DNA of 64,000 nt from Eimeria necatrix (lineage: Eukaryota; Apicomplexa; Conoidasida; Eucoccidiorida; Eimeriidae). The first letter of the stretch is position 1; each line of letters starts with the position of its first letter. The translations under genes and the position numbers were made by a program. Shown piece after piece: positions 29,340 through 43,300 of this stretch. The DNA lies in assembly GCF_000499385.1 (NCBI RefSeq), contig NW_013654545.1, positions 42,501-106,500 of the forward strand, read 5' to 3'. A model generated the notes under the pieces. That model was not told the DNA's origin, searched no databases, and saw nothing but the letters and a program-made list of their open reading frames with translations.

Positions 29340-31626
29340 CTGTGGAATATGTTGGGTGCGGTCTGGCATTTGCTGGCAATGCTGAGAGCCAAAAGGCGGC
29401 AGCAGTGCATCTTCGTCACACTTCGCCTCAGCTGCGAACGGGCTTCTGTGTCTCATGCTGCATGCAGCTGCTGGCCTCACGGACCCCGGGACGCCTGGGG
29501 AGACCAAGCTGCGGGCTGTGTCCTGCCCAACAAGGCTTCGCATGCGGCAGCTGCCGCCATACCTTGGAAGAGTTCCTTCGGCCGGCGGGGGCGGGCCCGT
29601 TGTACTATGCAGCGAGCACTTTGCTGCGTCCCTTGCCAACGCTCTGTGGCAGCATCTGCAGGAAACAGTGTCACTTCTAGGGACACACGCAATAAGCTTT
29701 TGCAAACGCCGCTGCACTTCGCGCCACACACAGCAGCAGCAGCGGAAAGCTTACGCAGCAGCAGCAGCACTGTGTTGCTTCGTAGGCGCATAACTGTCGG
29801 CGGCCATCGTGTGGGGGAACCTTAAGTCCGTTGGAAGCTTTCTGGGTGACTGCTGCTGCCTTGAGTGCGTGTGAGGGCCCCTAGGGGCTGGAAAGCTGCT
29901 GCGAGCTGTCAGCTGCGCACTGGCAGCGCAGCCAAAATTCGTGGGGAAGCGCGGGCTGTGCCTGCTGCAGAAGCTGCTGTGATTGCTGCTGCAAGCCGAG
30001 CCGACGGAAATCGACCGCTGCCGTGCCCGAGACGAGGCTGTAGAGGCCATCAAAGATGCAGAAACTCCTAAAGCCGACCCAGACCGGCCAATATGGTTCC
30101 CCCCTACAGGCTGAGAGGGGCCCTCTTGCTGTGGCAAACTCCCGAGGCGCGACCTGCAGCAGTCACTCAGCAACAGGATGCAGCATTTCCCTTATCAGCA
30201 GCAGCTTCCTCTTTCTATCCAAACAGTTCTCACGCGAATTCTGCAGCGGAGCTTCGACGTATGACGGGCTATAAGGAAGAAAGCAAGGGCTCTGGAATCC
30301 TAAGAGCTCAGCCCAAGTGAGGCACAGCGATGACACTAATGTGCTAATTTGTTACCGCGGGGAGTGGCAGACGAGGTACGGAGAGTATGAGCGCCCCCTT
30401 CTAAGGGCCGCCTGGCGCGAAGGCAGGGGGCGGCTGCGCGTGGGAGAGGCTGACGGGGCTCGCGGGAGGACCCCGTGCCTGTCAGTGGGGGCCTGCGAAT
30501 ACAGAGGGGGCCCCGCTGCTCTTCCACACGGTACAGGGGCCGTAGGCCTGCCCCGAATTGGCTCTTTAAGTGGCTTCCCCGCAAGACGGCTGCTCCTCTC
30601 GGCGGCGACGGCGTCGTAGGAGGAGCAGCGAGAAGACGCAGAACGCAAAGCGGGAGAGAGAGCACCAGAGGAAGCCACCGACCTGCAGCAAACAGCCAGA
30701 GCACTAAATCTGTGGCCCTGTGGCCCTGTGTTTGGGCTTTCCGACTCCGGCTGCTGGGACCTTCTTACCTTCGAAGGCGGCAGCTGTTTGAACGCAGTTG
30801 AGCCTCTAATTCTCGAACCTGTACGACAGGAAAACCCCAACTGCAAACCAGGAAACTAAACCCTAAGCCTCTGGTCACAGTGCTTGCTGCAGTCTGCTGC
30901 TGTCTACTCCAGTCTAAGTGCGCCTCAGCAGAGCCTGGCGGAGGTGCTCCATCCAGCAACTCTCGCAAGGAGCAGAACTGTGAAATGCCCGGCAGCAAAC
31001 ACTTATCCATGCATGCAAGCGTGCGTACATGCGAACAAGGACGCAGGCTTGCAAGCAAGTTCATGAGCACACAAAAACATTCAGTAAATAAATATATTTC
31101 GTGTATGTGGGCGTATGGGTGTGTGTCTGTGCGCGCGCTTTGGCTGAGAGCCAGAAAGCGCCTACTCTCAACCTGAGTGCAGTTTCCACCCTCCTCATCT
31201 TATCGATTTCAGTTCTAAATCTGTGCATCTCCTTCGCCCGCAGTTGCCTCTCTGCCTGCAGTCTCTGTCTCGCCATGAATAGCTCACTCTGAAGCAACAC
31301 AAGCACAAGGTCCTCCTCAGCTAAAGTGGGGGCCTTATTTCTATTCCTGGGGCCTCTGGCAGCTCCAAAGGCATCCCAAGGGCCCTGCCAGCCGTCAAAG
31401 GGTGCGCAGCAACAAAAAGCAGCAGCAGTCTTTGCTATACACGCGAGGCCCGTTTCTATCTGAACTTGAGCAGCTCTTGCTGGCTTTTGTTCTGAAGGAA
31501 ACAGCCCCAAAAGGGGAGCCGAAGTGACCCCAGGCCTCACCTCCACTCTGTGCAGCTGCGCTGTGAGCCCTTGGGAGTCTGCGTAGGCGTCTCGGAAGGA
31601 AGGCGCGTGCAGCTCCTGTTCGCATG

Positions 31627-31664
<38 letters not shown>

Positions 31665-32014
31665 CCTGGTGCTGCAGCACTCCCCAAGCTGCTTCTGGCG
31701 CCCGATTTCTTGTAAGATAACTGAAATATGCCACTGAATATTACTGACAAAATGCAAAGAGGCACTGCCCTGCTGCCAGCTTACGTTTTGCCTTCTCGCC
31801 TCCGCCAGGGCTGCCTGCTGTTCTGCGACGAGGGCCCTGAGGCAGGCCAGCTCTGTTGCTGCTGCAGTTTCGGCTTCCACAGGGAGGCCGCGTGCTGCTG
31901 CTGCTGCTGCAGCTGTTGCTCCTGCTGCCAATGCTGCAGCAGCTTCGCTTGCTGCTGCGGCCTGACCCTTAACGTAGTGAGGCTGCACAGGACTTGGTTG
32001 GACCTCGCAGGGGA

Positions 32015-32048
<34 letters not shown>

Positions 32049-32247
32049 GCTCCTCCCTACAGCTACGGGGGAGCCCATTGCAGGGGCCCCCAGGGGCTTG
32101 TCGCTCGCTGCAGCTGGTGAGGCTGCCAGCACGTGCTGCTGCTGCTGCTGCTGCTGATTCAGCTGCTGCTTCGTATTCGCCTGTTGCTGCAGCGCCGCGA
32201 CATAGCTACGGCATGGGATGCCTATGGAAAGGGGGGAACGCGGTGTA

Positions 32248-32283
<36 letters not shown>

Positions 32284-32361
32284 GCGGCTGCTGCGGAGGC
32301 AGCATGTCGGGTGCAGCTTCTGGACGGGTCTGGAATGTGCGCCGGCGAGGCAGCAGGAAGA

Positions 32362-32399
<38 letters not shown>

Positions 32400-33505
32400 G
32401 GCTGGAGCGGGGGCTGCTGCTGCTTTGTTCGTGAGCGCGAGCGGGTAGTGGACCTTCTTGCCCTCGACAGCCCGCGTCACTATGAAAAACAACTTGGGGT
32501 CTGCTGGGCCCACCTTGTGGGCCTCTTCGAGGGCTTCCTGCCCTTCGGCTCTGCGCTTGAGGGCCTCGAGGTCTGCTGCACTGCAGCAGGCGACACATGC
32601 AGGGGCCAAGCGATCAGCAGCAGCAGCAGCAGCAGCAGAAAGCGAAGGTGCAGCGGCGCAAGACTGCCAGCAGCAGAACTCGAGCAGCTGCAACAAATGG
32701 CTTTCAAATAAAAAACGGCAGAGAGATTGGCTATGCTTCTACTTATACTGGTCTGAAAGGTCTTCTCAGACTCAAAGGCTTGTTCGACCTGCTGCATGCA
32801 ATGCGAACTGCTAACCTCCAGAGATTGAGATAAGCTCCTGCTGCTGCTGCACGATCCGAGGCGTGTCTTGTTCCTGCTGCTGCTGCTGAGTTTGCATCTT
32901 CCGCTGCTGCTTGCACGGCTCCCCGCAGCAGCTCCCAGAGAGCTTGGGGAGAAATGGGCGACCCCGTGCGGGCTGTGAGGCGCTGGAGGAAGGCCTCTGT
33001 GTACTCTCCTTCCCACCGCTGCGCTGGAGCCCCTTGCGTGGCTTCTGGGGAAACAGAAATGCGCATCAAGTGCTGTGAGCTGCGAGGGTCGGGCCGCCAC
33101 GCAAGTTCCACCGTGTACTCTGTCTGAAATCAACAGCAGACACGGCAAGTTCTGGAAACAAGAGCGAAAACTTGGAGCCACGCGCCACAACCTTCACCTT
33201 TACTGAAATTTATGCATATCTTAGAAAGTATAACAAAAGAAGCGCCGCCTGCTAGAGATTTCTCGGTCTGTGCGGATGTTAACAGAACCACTGCCGACGA
33301 AACATGAAACATTCAGTGACGGGACTCCCGGCTGCCTTTACATGGGCCCCTTTGGCCGTTTCATGTCATGCTGGGAATCTCTTAAATAGGATAAGCTGCT
33401 TGCCTGCCTGAGCAGCACTTTGGCTGCCATACTGTTATCTCCTTGCGCCTCCCCCAGAGGTGGCCGCGGGCCCCTCAGCGCACCGTCTGCGCCTTTAGCC
33501 GTCAT
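28647..33505 (-). CDS. CCDC61: CCDC61/VFL3-like centriole protein, enlarged, 9 exons
   Basis: The XRCC4/SAS-6-like family that builds paired filaments and anchors basal bodies. Exons in transcript order: 33404-33505, 32816-33123, 31785-32580, 31541-31615, 31166-31384, 30769-30818, 30356-30682, 29755-30153, 28647-29655 (3285 nt, 1094 aa); all phases agree. Head domain: TEYTVELAW, EGEYTEAFLQRLTARTG, AYLNLWSAADLEALKRR (built exactly across intron 2), then LFFIVTRAVEGKKVHYPLAL, the family's IHYPLPL signature. Coiled coil: LVAEQQAALAEARRQN, RQRLQAERQLRAKEMHRFR and VRELEAQL. The C-terminal signature is FSEIDERLTALQRFL, matching the AEIDxRLxALQ end of CCDC61. It is about twice the animal length through Ala/Gln runs and a Ser/Arg-rich middle. 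Exon 1 uses a GC donor and is the least certain. Confidence 0.87.
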
Positions 33506-36500
33506 TTTGATGACCTCTGAAAAATAATGGAAGGATCAGAGCCCCCTTGGGGGCCCTGTAAAGCCGACGGGGAAGGAAGTGCTTGCAGCTGCGGTGGGTG
33601 GTTCAGGAAACACGTAGCGACCCTGATTTCAAGCCAGTTGAATCCGCTTCCGCTGCTACCCAGCGGGTACAGTTGAAAACTAGGACAGATCATAAGTATA
33701 ATCCATCTATATAAACTAACCGCAAAGCTAATTATTGCCAGCAACCCTGGAAACAAAGAACGGGCTTGGGCCGGGGCCCCGTGGGACTGGAGGCGCACTG
33801 AGAAGTATCGGGCTCTGCCTTGACGCCTAGAATATCAAAACACCAATAGAAAAAATAATTGCCATAGCACTGACGACAAAATGAAGCTTCTAAAGAGCAC
33901 GCAGCGATCTATCTCTGGGAGCGTTCACCTTGCAATTGCCAGGAGGGGCCCCTTCCTCCCATCAGAGCTTAAATAAATTTGTCTTCCTCGAGAAGTCTCA
34001 ATTGAGCCTCGCAAACAGCACTTTTAATATTTAATATACTAATTAAAGTTGTGGATGCTGTGGATTTCATAATTATGCGGGTAAAAATCTCCACAGTGAG
34101 CTGCCTGCAGTAAAAGAACAACCATTTAGGGACATTTTCGGTCTTGCCCGGCCTAGTCTTCCCTACCAAAATGGAGCTCAGCGGATAATGCAGAATCCTC
34201 GGTTTTCTTTTCGTGCTGAAGGCTAGCAGAAGACCTAGCGACCAGGACCAGCGCAGCGTTACTCTTGTCTGTAATGCAGTGTAGTGGCCGAGCAGGCCTT
34301 AACTTCTTGTGTGTGTTTTTAAGGTGTTGACACCCTTTCAGCGTCACCTTACGCGCATGGGAGTGCCACGGCATGCAGCAAGATAAGCCAACCTTCCATC
34401 CGGCATAAAATCCTTTGCAGACTGGGTACAGTGCCCCGGGACATCCGGAGCTCGACAGACTAGAGAAACACACCAATCAAAGCAGCTGATCAAACACTCT
34501 GTGCTTTTCTTTAAAATAACTTATATTTATTTTTCTCGTCGAACTCCTGTTACGCACAAACTCTCTAGCAAGCTACGGCCACCTTGGCTCGCACAAGCCT
34601 CTCCTGTTTTGGCTACATAGGTTCTTACCTAGCATTTCGAACTTAAGGCATTGTCCATGCATAAGACCCGGTCTTGAATTCACCATGTTAGGAGAAATTT
34701 TTTAAGGGACACATTGTCTGTTTCTGGATGCTTCTCGCTCCCCCCTGTGGCCGTGCCACGCACTGCAGCTTCAGTTTCTCTCAGGATTAGCAATCGAGCT
34801 GCAGAGCACACTTCTAGTGATGTAAACTCAAAAGGCTAGCAAGGCGTGTCTGAACTGACCTTCGGTATAGTGGCAGGTGTTTGATGGGTGTAAAGAGAAC
34901 CAACATGTGATGGCTCAATCTTTTTTCCGCTACTCGGTGTGAATGATGCCTATATGGCTTAACTCAAGTTAATGCTGACCTCAGCAACGCACAACTGCGC
35001 CAGCGCCCATTTAGTCGAGCCCTGGCTGAGCATGAGACAGCATGTTTGTGATGAGCGATACAAGGCCTTGTTGTGTTGTGGCAGCGTGGTCACCTTACTA
35101 GGCAGTGGCCGCTCCCCTCCAGCCACCCAGTGTGACTTCAGGTCCGTTCGCCTCCTAGCCCCTGACGTAGACCAAGTTCCGGGATGCACGCACAATATGC
35201 TGTAAACGTATGCGAAAAATTGGGGCAGGGCCGCTCAGTTTTGGTGAGAACTTCCTGTGAGGCCACCACTCAACGCCACCTACTCAGCGTGAAATATGTC
35301 ATGAACAAAACAGCAACGAGTGATGTGCGGCCATTTTACTATCACTGTGATAGAATTTCATGATGCTACTCCTAAAAGCACTTGGCGGACAGTAGTTACG
35401 CTTCCCTACTGTACCCGAAATGATTATTAAGAGGTATGAGTGTCCCCAACGTGGACAGTTTCTGCCACAAGGGGATACAAGAGGAATGTTGCATTCTGCG
35501 GAAAGATCCTGCCCCTAAAGGTATAACGCCCCCAGAGAACTTGCGTACTCTTTAAAAATTCGAGGTGCCCTTGCGGCCGCTCATCAGTGTCAAAGTGTAG
35601 GTTGCGGGATACAAGGGAAAGGTGGGAATTCCGGAAACATTGAAAGTAGGAGGATCTATGCTAGAAAGAGACCCACCAGTTACCTTGGCTACGAAACAAA
35701 TATTTAGCAGCTGCTGTTGCCAGTGGCAGAGCCTAGGCGCCTTAGAGTGGAGGGTTTGTGGCCGGTAGCTCTGAATGTCCCGCTGGCCTGTGAAGGGCAT
35801 GCACTAGCAGTGAAACTAGCTACCAAAAGTAGTAAATGTAGCGTGCCTGTGTCGGCAGTGCGCCTTAGTCGCTAGATATGTCTTGGGTAATTGTCCAAGC
35901 ATATGACGGGCTAGCATATCACTCCACCAGCTTCAACATGAAGATAGGAGGAATCAGCAATGCACCAGAAACGTACACAAAGGGCCTCAGATAGGTCAGT
36001 GTCCTCGGCCGATGTTGGCGAGGTAGTGCCCGAAAAGTTTGAAGTATGGAGCAGTACACGATACAGCCAAAGGGCAGTTACGTGCTCCACCCTGGAGGCC
36101 TTCACCGTAGTTTGAGTGGTGACCATGGTCGCGACTATCCTGCATTCGCACGGCGGCCAATGCGTAATGGAAATGCAAAAAGATACCATCTGGCTCACAG
36201 AATGAAATCCAACCTTTGCTGCTGCACAGAGGAAAATCAAAGTGTCACAATTTCCTGGCTACATCAGCTCACTAAGCCCGCGTGCGCTTACCAGTGCTGC
36301 TCCTCTGAGGGGTGTTGACGTCGGCTCAAGCAGCCTGCGCTTTTCAGTGAAATATTGGGTTTCTTCTAAGCCTTGATGGTGCTACGTGAACTGTTAGGAG
36401 TTTATTCAGGCCTTTAAACGCAACTTCAGCATCAAAGTTAACACAACGAGAAGGCGTGTGTAGCCTCTTTCCTCATGGATACCGAAGTTACACCAGTGCT

Positions 36501-37349
36501 GTTCCCAAAAGAACCCCCCAAATAGACCGGATAGCAATTCACTTCTTTCCCACTTTTCAGTTGACCTGACGTCTGAAACTGATCGCTTCTCAGTACTGTA
36601 TCAACATGAAACAGGAAGAATATTTCCTGCTCTGATGTCTCATCTTGAAGCCTTGGGGCGTATACCCAGCTGTCGTGCACACATTGGTATGCGGGTTATG
36701 AAAATGTAGTTGTTGAGTTGGTTTATAAAATACAAGCACTGGAAGTTTTCAGCTAGTGAGTGTTAATTTGGCTAGATCAGAATTGCAAGGAGACAAGCTC
36801 CGTCTCTGTCTCTTGTGTCGTTTGGGGGCCTGGGGCTGTTCGCCGCTGCCTCTCTCTCCACCAGCTGTTATTTCTCGCTCTAACTGTCTGCCCCTCTCAA
36901 ATTGCTTTTTCCTTTTAATTGCAATAACATATTGTATTTCCTTCCTGCGAGCACTCGGGTGTTGCTACAGCACAGAACCTAACACCTGTGAGGACGCCCC
37001 ACTCCCATCGCACCGACTCACCTCTTCGCCCCCCGTAGGCTTTACTGTGTCGTTGAGCATTTAGGGTTAAAGTTTCATCCCTCCGAACTGTTTTTGTTTC
37101 CATGTATCAACTACTTCTGCGTACCGAAGGCTCCCGCTCCAGTGTTGTCTTTGTCTCTGGTTCTCTCCTATTTTTCCCGACGTTTGTATAGATCCTCCAT
37201 AGTGGCTGTTCGCGTTTCTTCTTCTTTTCCACAACCTTACTTCCCTTTGCCAGGACTTTGTCTTTCAAGTAGGTTTGAAGGCAACGGTTTCGCGGTTTCT
37301 TGCCTGGGCCGCTGCTTGTCCTCAGTTTGTACATCTATTTCAATACAAG
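33506..37349. other. Divergent intergenic region, no gene seen
   Basis: Upstream of both CCDC61 (minus) and phosphofructokinase (plus). Composition is balanced, without triplet arrays. Only short frames without signatures are present. A pyrimidine-rich stretch at about 37150-37330 just before the phosphofructokinase ATG could be its 5' leader. Confidence 0.4.
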
Positions 37350-40300
37350 ATGACGGGAATGGCACAGACGAACGTTGGGCCTCAGGGTCCACCCAGCCCC
37401 ACCGCCGACGCCTCGGCGAAACAGGTGAGGCCCATTAGCAAAAGATTAGTCAAGTAATTGGTTTGGTAGAACTGCTTGGATTGTGTTACTAGCCACCACA
37501 ATGAGCGTCAGTTACTTCATAACTCCTGAGTTGGGGAAATGGCGACCAAGCTAGAAAGTGGCCACAGAGGTGGCCGTGAGTAATTATTCGGCATTTTCTG
37601 CGTTCTGCTATCCTTCAGCTTTCCCGCCGCGCCTTCGTGCCCCCCTTGCCATCAGTTTTTTCCTCCGGAGCCGTGCATGCAGTGCAAGTGGATGGCGCTT
37701 CACTACTGAACGAACAAGACAAACAAATGAATGCACCGTTTCTCCTTTCACCGCAGGACGAGCAAATACTGCGCGGATTGTTTCCCCACACCATAGACAC
37801 CCCATTTGTGCGCATCGAACCTGCCCATGCATCCCAATCATCCAACTCTAAGCCTTTGAACGTAGGCGTTGTGCTTAGTGGAGGGCAGGCTGCAGGAGGC
37901 CACAATGTGATATGCGGGGTGTATGACTACATACACAAGCTGAACCCTGAGTCAACTCTCTACGGGTTCCTTGGTGGACCCCACGGCGTCTACAGCGGCA
38001 ACTACAAAGTACTTGATAAGAACACAATTGATAAGTACAGGAACATGGGGGGGTTTGATATGATCAAGAGCGGGAGGCACAAGATTGAGGAGGATTCACA
38101 AAAGCAAGCATCACTTGAGGTAAAACAGGCGAAAATTCCTGTTTCACCAGCCATTATCCACCTATGCTGTCGGTAGCTAATCATTTATCCACCTTTACAT
38201 GTCTCTCAACACATTCATGCATTGGCTATTGTGGACGCGTAGAGCAGTGCATATCTCCACGCGAATACCTATGCAGACTTTGCTGGGAGTTCGTTACAAA
38301 ATAAGGTGCTGTACGTAACTCCATTTTTCCATCTTATTCAGGTTTGCAAGAAACTGAATTTGGATGGCCTGGTTATAATTGGCGGAGATGATTCCAACAC
38401 TAACGCTGCGATCTTATCTGAGTACTTCAAGTCGAAAGGGAGCAAGACAAAAGTGATTGGATGCCCCAAGACAATTGATGGAGACCTGAAAAACTACTAC
38501 GTGGAGGTCTCTTTCGGCTTTGACACAGCATGCAGAGTGTACTCATGCGCAGTGGGGAACCTCATGATGCAGACGCTCACTCAAAGTCAGTTTTGCTCCT
38601 TCATTGATAAGCGATTTTCCATCTGGACTTCATATTGATTGCGAATGCTTGTATACATCCATGCGCGTTGGCGTTGGGGGGCGTGACTATGAGTATGCGT
38701 GTATAGTGCGTTGGTCATGAAACTCTGCAACAACGCGCATTATGCGGTCCTGTGCGTTCCCGTATGCTTGTGCGTGCTTTTGTGCTTATATTTGCTCAAG
38801 CATTTTTAATGTGTAACTGACTGTGGGGATGTGGAGATCCGCAAATGTTCGTTTGTGAAGTACTACTGTGAATGGAGCCTTCCATCAGTTTCATTGTGTC
38901 GTCTGATGGTGTGTTATCGTCCCATATCATATTTACCTTTCATCAGGCCTTTCCCTTGTTTGTCCTGATTTTGGTTTCTCCTTGTTCCGCAGAAAATGTG
39001 TACCAGTTTGTGCGTCTCATGGGCCGTAGCGCCTCTCTTCTTACCTTGGAGTGCGCACTGCGTTGCCACCCGAACATGACATTTGTGGGCGAGGAAGTAC
39101 AGGCGAAAAAGCAGTCCCTGAAGGCGCTAGTAGCAATGACTGCAGATCTGGTTGAGGCACGCGCAAAGCTGGGGAAGCATTACGGTGTTATTTTGCTTCC
39201 GGAGGGGCTCATTGAATTCATTCCGGAGGTGAGGAGGATATTCGCTGTGTAGTGGATTTATATATATATGTATATATACGTAGACACACGGAAGTCAGCC
39301 CTTCTGTCGAGGTATGTCTATTGAAGCATGAACAATTAGGTGTTCGATGTGCGCCGGATTACCATACGCGTTCAGGTTGGGGTGCTGATCGGAGAAATTA
39401 ATAACATTGTCGCCGCTGGCGAGTTCGACAGAGCGAAATTGACTGCAGCAAGTCGAGAAGTGCTTGATATGCTGCCTCAGCATACACAGCAGCAGTTGCT
39501 GCTCGACAGAGATCCCCATGGAAACGTGCAGGTAAGAGTTTGCAGCCGCGTGCAAACGAGGCTTGATATAAGTTCAGTTCAACTTGTCGGGTTATGCCAC
39601 GATTTGATTATCGTCTTCACCCATGTTCAATTTGGATTGCCTTTGTTGTATGCACAATTTGTCTGGTTTTGAACTTATGCGCATTTCGCAGGTAGCGCTG
39701 ATCCACACTGAGCAGTTGCTTCTGGAGTTGACTACCGAAGAGCTCCACCGGAGAGGCTTTAAGCACCCCTTCTATGGGCGGTGCACTTACCTGGGGTTCG
39801 TCACTTCAAGTTTCTATTCTGCCTCCAAATACATACTCATATTGGGCTTGTTTGTACTTTCTCCTGGTATCCGCAGGCCCTTATGACTTTATGTTTCTGG
39901 CTTTGCTATTTTACAGATATGAGGGCCGCAGCGGCTTCCCCAGTGATTTCGATGCGACGTATTGCTACGGCCTGGGCAATGTGGCGGGGGCTCTCATTCA
40001 GAACGGGGTACGTGTGGAAGCAGAAAACGAACTAATTAATTTAACCCCAGAAGGGCAAACCTAGAGATATGGGGATGTTGTGCTGTTATCCATGCGGGCA
40101 GATATAGGTATGGCTCTGTGAATTATGTGCTTCATTGAAATGTTCTAAAGGGCGGATGCTGTTTTTGGCTGTCCTTCGTTCATGCGCCTAATTTGCGACT
40201 GGCTTGCCGGCGGCGCAGGTAACAAGCTGCATGGCTGTGCTTAAGGGTATGAGCAGCAGCAGCGATGTGAGCACCTGGGTGCCTGCTGGCGTGCCTCTGA

Positions 40301-43300
40301 CAAAGATGATGAATCTAGAAAATAGGAAAGGGAAGACGAATGTTCCCGTCATCAAGAAGTTCCTTGTAGACATAGAAAAGCCCCTTTTCAAAGCTTTTGA
40401 GCAGGTATTGAGGAACACGATGAGCTGGGTTTCTTTTTAAAGTGATAATTGTAGATCAACGAAGCGTTGTTTGGGGAAAGCGTAGATCAGTTATACAAAC
40501 TGAACAGGAAACAAAGATTGCATCATATGCACAGGTTGTATGATGCAGCGTTGAACTCATTCGAGGGATGAAACTTAAACGAGAACTGGCGCAGTACTCA
40601 CAATATACGAACTCCTGCAGATTCAACCGACGTTTTGTCCGTTTTGTCTGTTTCAGGTCAGAGAGGCATGGAAGTTGCTTGACGCGTACTTGGTGCCCGG
40701 GCCGATGCAGCTGAATGGTGAAGAGCTGCAGCTGCCATATACATTGACAGGCCCTCCTCCGCTTGAGACGCTGCTGCCAGCAACGGCAGCAGCAGCATAT
40801 AAGGACAGCGCGCTCCTGCAGCAGCAAGGGTACAGACACTATTTCAGCCTGTTGCAGCACTTGCGCTCCCCGCTTCAGCAGTCGAGGCAGAAGTCTTCCA
40901 TTGAGGTGCCTCAAGGCCTGCTGCAGGCAGGGGTAGTCCTCCAACCCACCGGTGTCAGGGAGCTACTGTCGTCGCATCACCAGCAGCATGTCAAGCAGCT
41001 GTTCCCCAAAACAGCAGCAACACAGGGAGGATTGTACACTGCTGCTGCCGGTACACCTGAAAAGAGAAGGGTTGGCATCATCCTTGCGGGAGAGTCAACT
41101 CCCGGTCTGTCGAATGTTTTGCTCGGCATTATTGAAAAGTAAGAGCACTGCTACTACTGTCCGCGTACTGTCTGTTTGGGTGTATACATCCATTTGTGCG
41201 TGTTTTCGCACATGTATTCCTCAAGCCTTTAGATGTTAGTTGGCTGCATTTGTGTATGGTGACGGGTTTCAGCTCGACGCTGTGCCCATTTGCCGTTCTT
41301 CGTTTCGTTCCTTTTTGCTTCTCTTGCGCAGAGTAACTGCAGCCGGAGGCGAGGTGATGGGCATCTTGGGCGACGGTAGCTTTACCAACTTGTCTCAGAT
41401 GAGAAATGACATAGAAATGCAGAAGAATCAAAATGCTTTCCCCTTCCTGGGTCGCACTGTGCTGGAGGAACAGCAGCTGCTGGCTCCGGTGAGGTTTCCT
41501 AAGTTCGTGCTGCCAAATTGCAAAAATAATATTACAGGTGTCCATCTGCTTCTTGAGGAAAGTGCAATGAATTGTGACTCTGGCTTTTTCGTTTTTTTAT
41601 GTGCTTCTCGCCTTCTCGGCTGAGATGGGCTAGCACAAATTGTGCACAGCTCTGCGCTTAGAGCTTTGGTGCATTGACATGTATAATTGTAGTAGCAATT
41701 GTTTTGCTTTTTCTTCGCGTTTTTTGCAGTCTCAAGCGCCTGTATGTTGTCCTGGTTGTGGTTGTGGACATTTGTTTACAAAATTTTCCCAATGGGGGCT
41801 CTGTGTCTTTTTTTCAGGGGGGCGCGTTGGGTTCACCTGCGAACCTTGACGTTTTGGTGGTACTGCGTGGGACCTTTAGCGGTTGCGCTTCTCTGGCTGA
41901 GCGCTTGGCGGAACGGGGTGACAGATGCACCGTGCTGAATGTGTGCGGTGACAGCGACTTCTGCCTGTCTGATCCTTCGAGTTTCATGGATGCAATGGAA
42001 CAGATATCTGGATCTGCTATTACCTTCACTGATCAGCAGAACGATCAGACGATCGCTTGCGAAAACACACGCAAGCTCATCAGAGATGCAGCGGGAGCAC
42101 TTGCGCTAGGATTTGATACGCAGACCAAGGCGGCCGCTGAACTTGTCGGTGGGTTCTAAGCTAAACCGAAATCGCGCACTTCCAAGTGAATCTGGATCGA
42201 ATATACGGTGCCAAAGTTCTAATGAATGCACGCGACTGAGTACTGATTACCTGGCTACTGTGGGCATTCGTGAAGAGTGAAGCTGACGTGATATCTTGTG
42301 CTCTCCCGCTTCGTTATATAAAACCTTGAACCATCGGTCCCTGCACATAAGATGCACAACGGGCGGTGGAGATAGTCTGAATTTTTAAGTTGGGCTTAGC
42401 AATGGCTCCTGATGAATCTTTCCATATTCACAGGAAACTTGATGACGGACAGCAACAGCGCGGCAAAATACTTCTACTTCTGCAAAGTGGGGGGTGGAAG
42501 AGGAGCAGAGGCTGAGGTGGCGATGCAGACACATCCGAACATGGCTCTGATTTCGACTCTATATGCGGACAGCCAGCCTGTACAGATTGCAGAGGTAAGT
42601 ATCATAATGGTGTGCTTTAACGGCTAAGAACTGTGCATTTGAGGCCAGCTTAGTGCACATTTCAATTGCATCTGCAGAAACGCCGGTCAAGGGTGTGGGG
42701 AGGTTACGTCAGAATTTGGCGAATCAGTCTATGTACATCTTTGCTGTACAGTTGCTTTATTTTTACTGAATATAGAGTGCACTTCAAACGTGCTGCAGTG
42801 GACAGGGGTTCCCTGCCATGTGCGCTGTTGCTCCTCCTACGGAACATAGTGATTGCATGTGAAGCAATATTTGTTTACGCTACGGTGCACAATGCATTCA
42901 GTTTCCTGCAGACGTAATTACCTACGACACAATGAGAGCTGCTCGACGTTTGTCTTGTTAGTGTATTCCGTCACTGCTGTCTGTATTTTCGGTCGGGTCG
43001 TGCAAACTATCTCTTTGGCCATTCCCTATATATTTTTTTGCCGCTTTTCTTCTTCCTGTCCTCTCTGCACCAGCAAATCGCGGACTGCGTGGCGGCTCGT
43101 TGCGCTCAAAAGAAGAACTTTGGCGTTTTGCTTTTGAACGAAGATTTGTTCATTACCAACAAGGCTGTGAGTTAACGAGAATACATGTAACTAGCGCTAT
43201 CCGCTGGGTCGATTTAGTCGACACAGCGTTCAAACTTAATGGCCACTGGAGTTTCAATGATTTTGGTGCCTGCATTATTGTGACGGTGACCCAAGAACTG

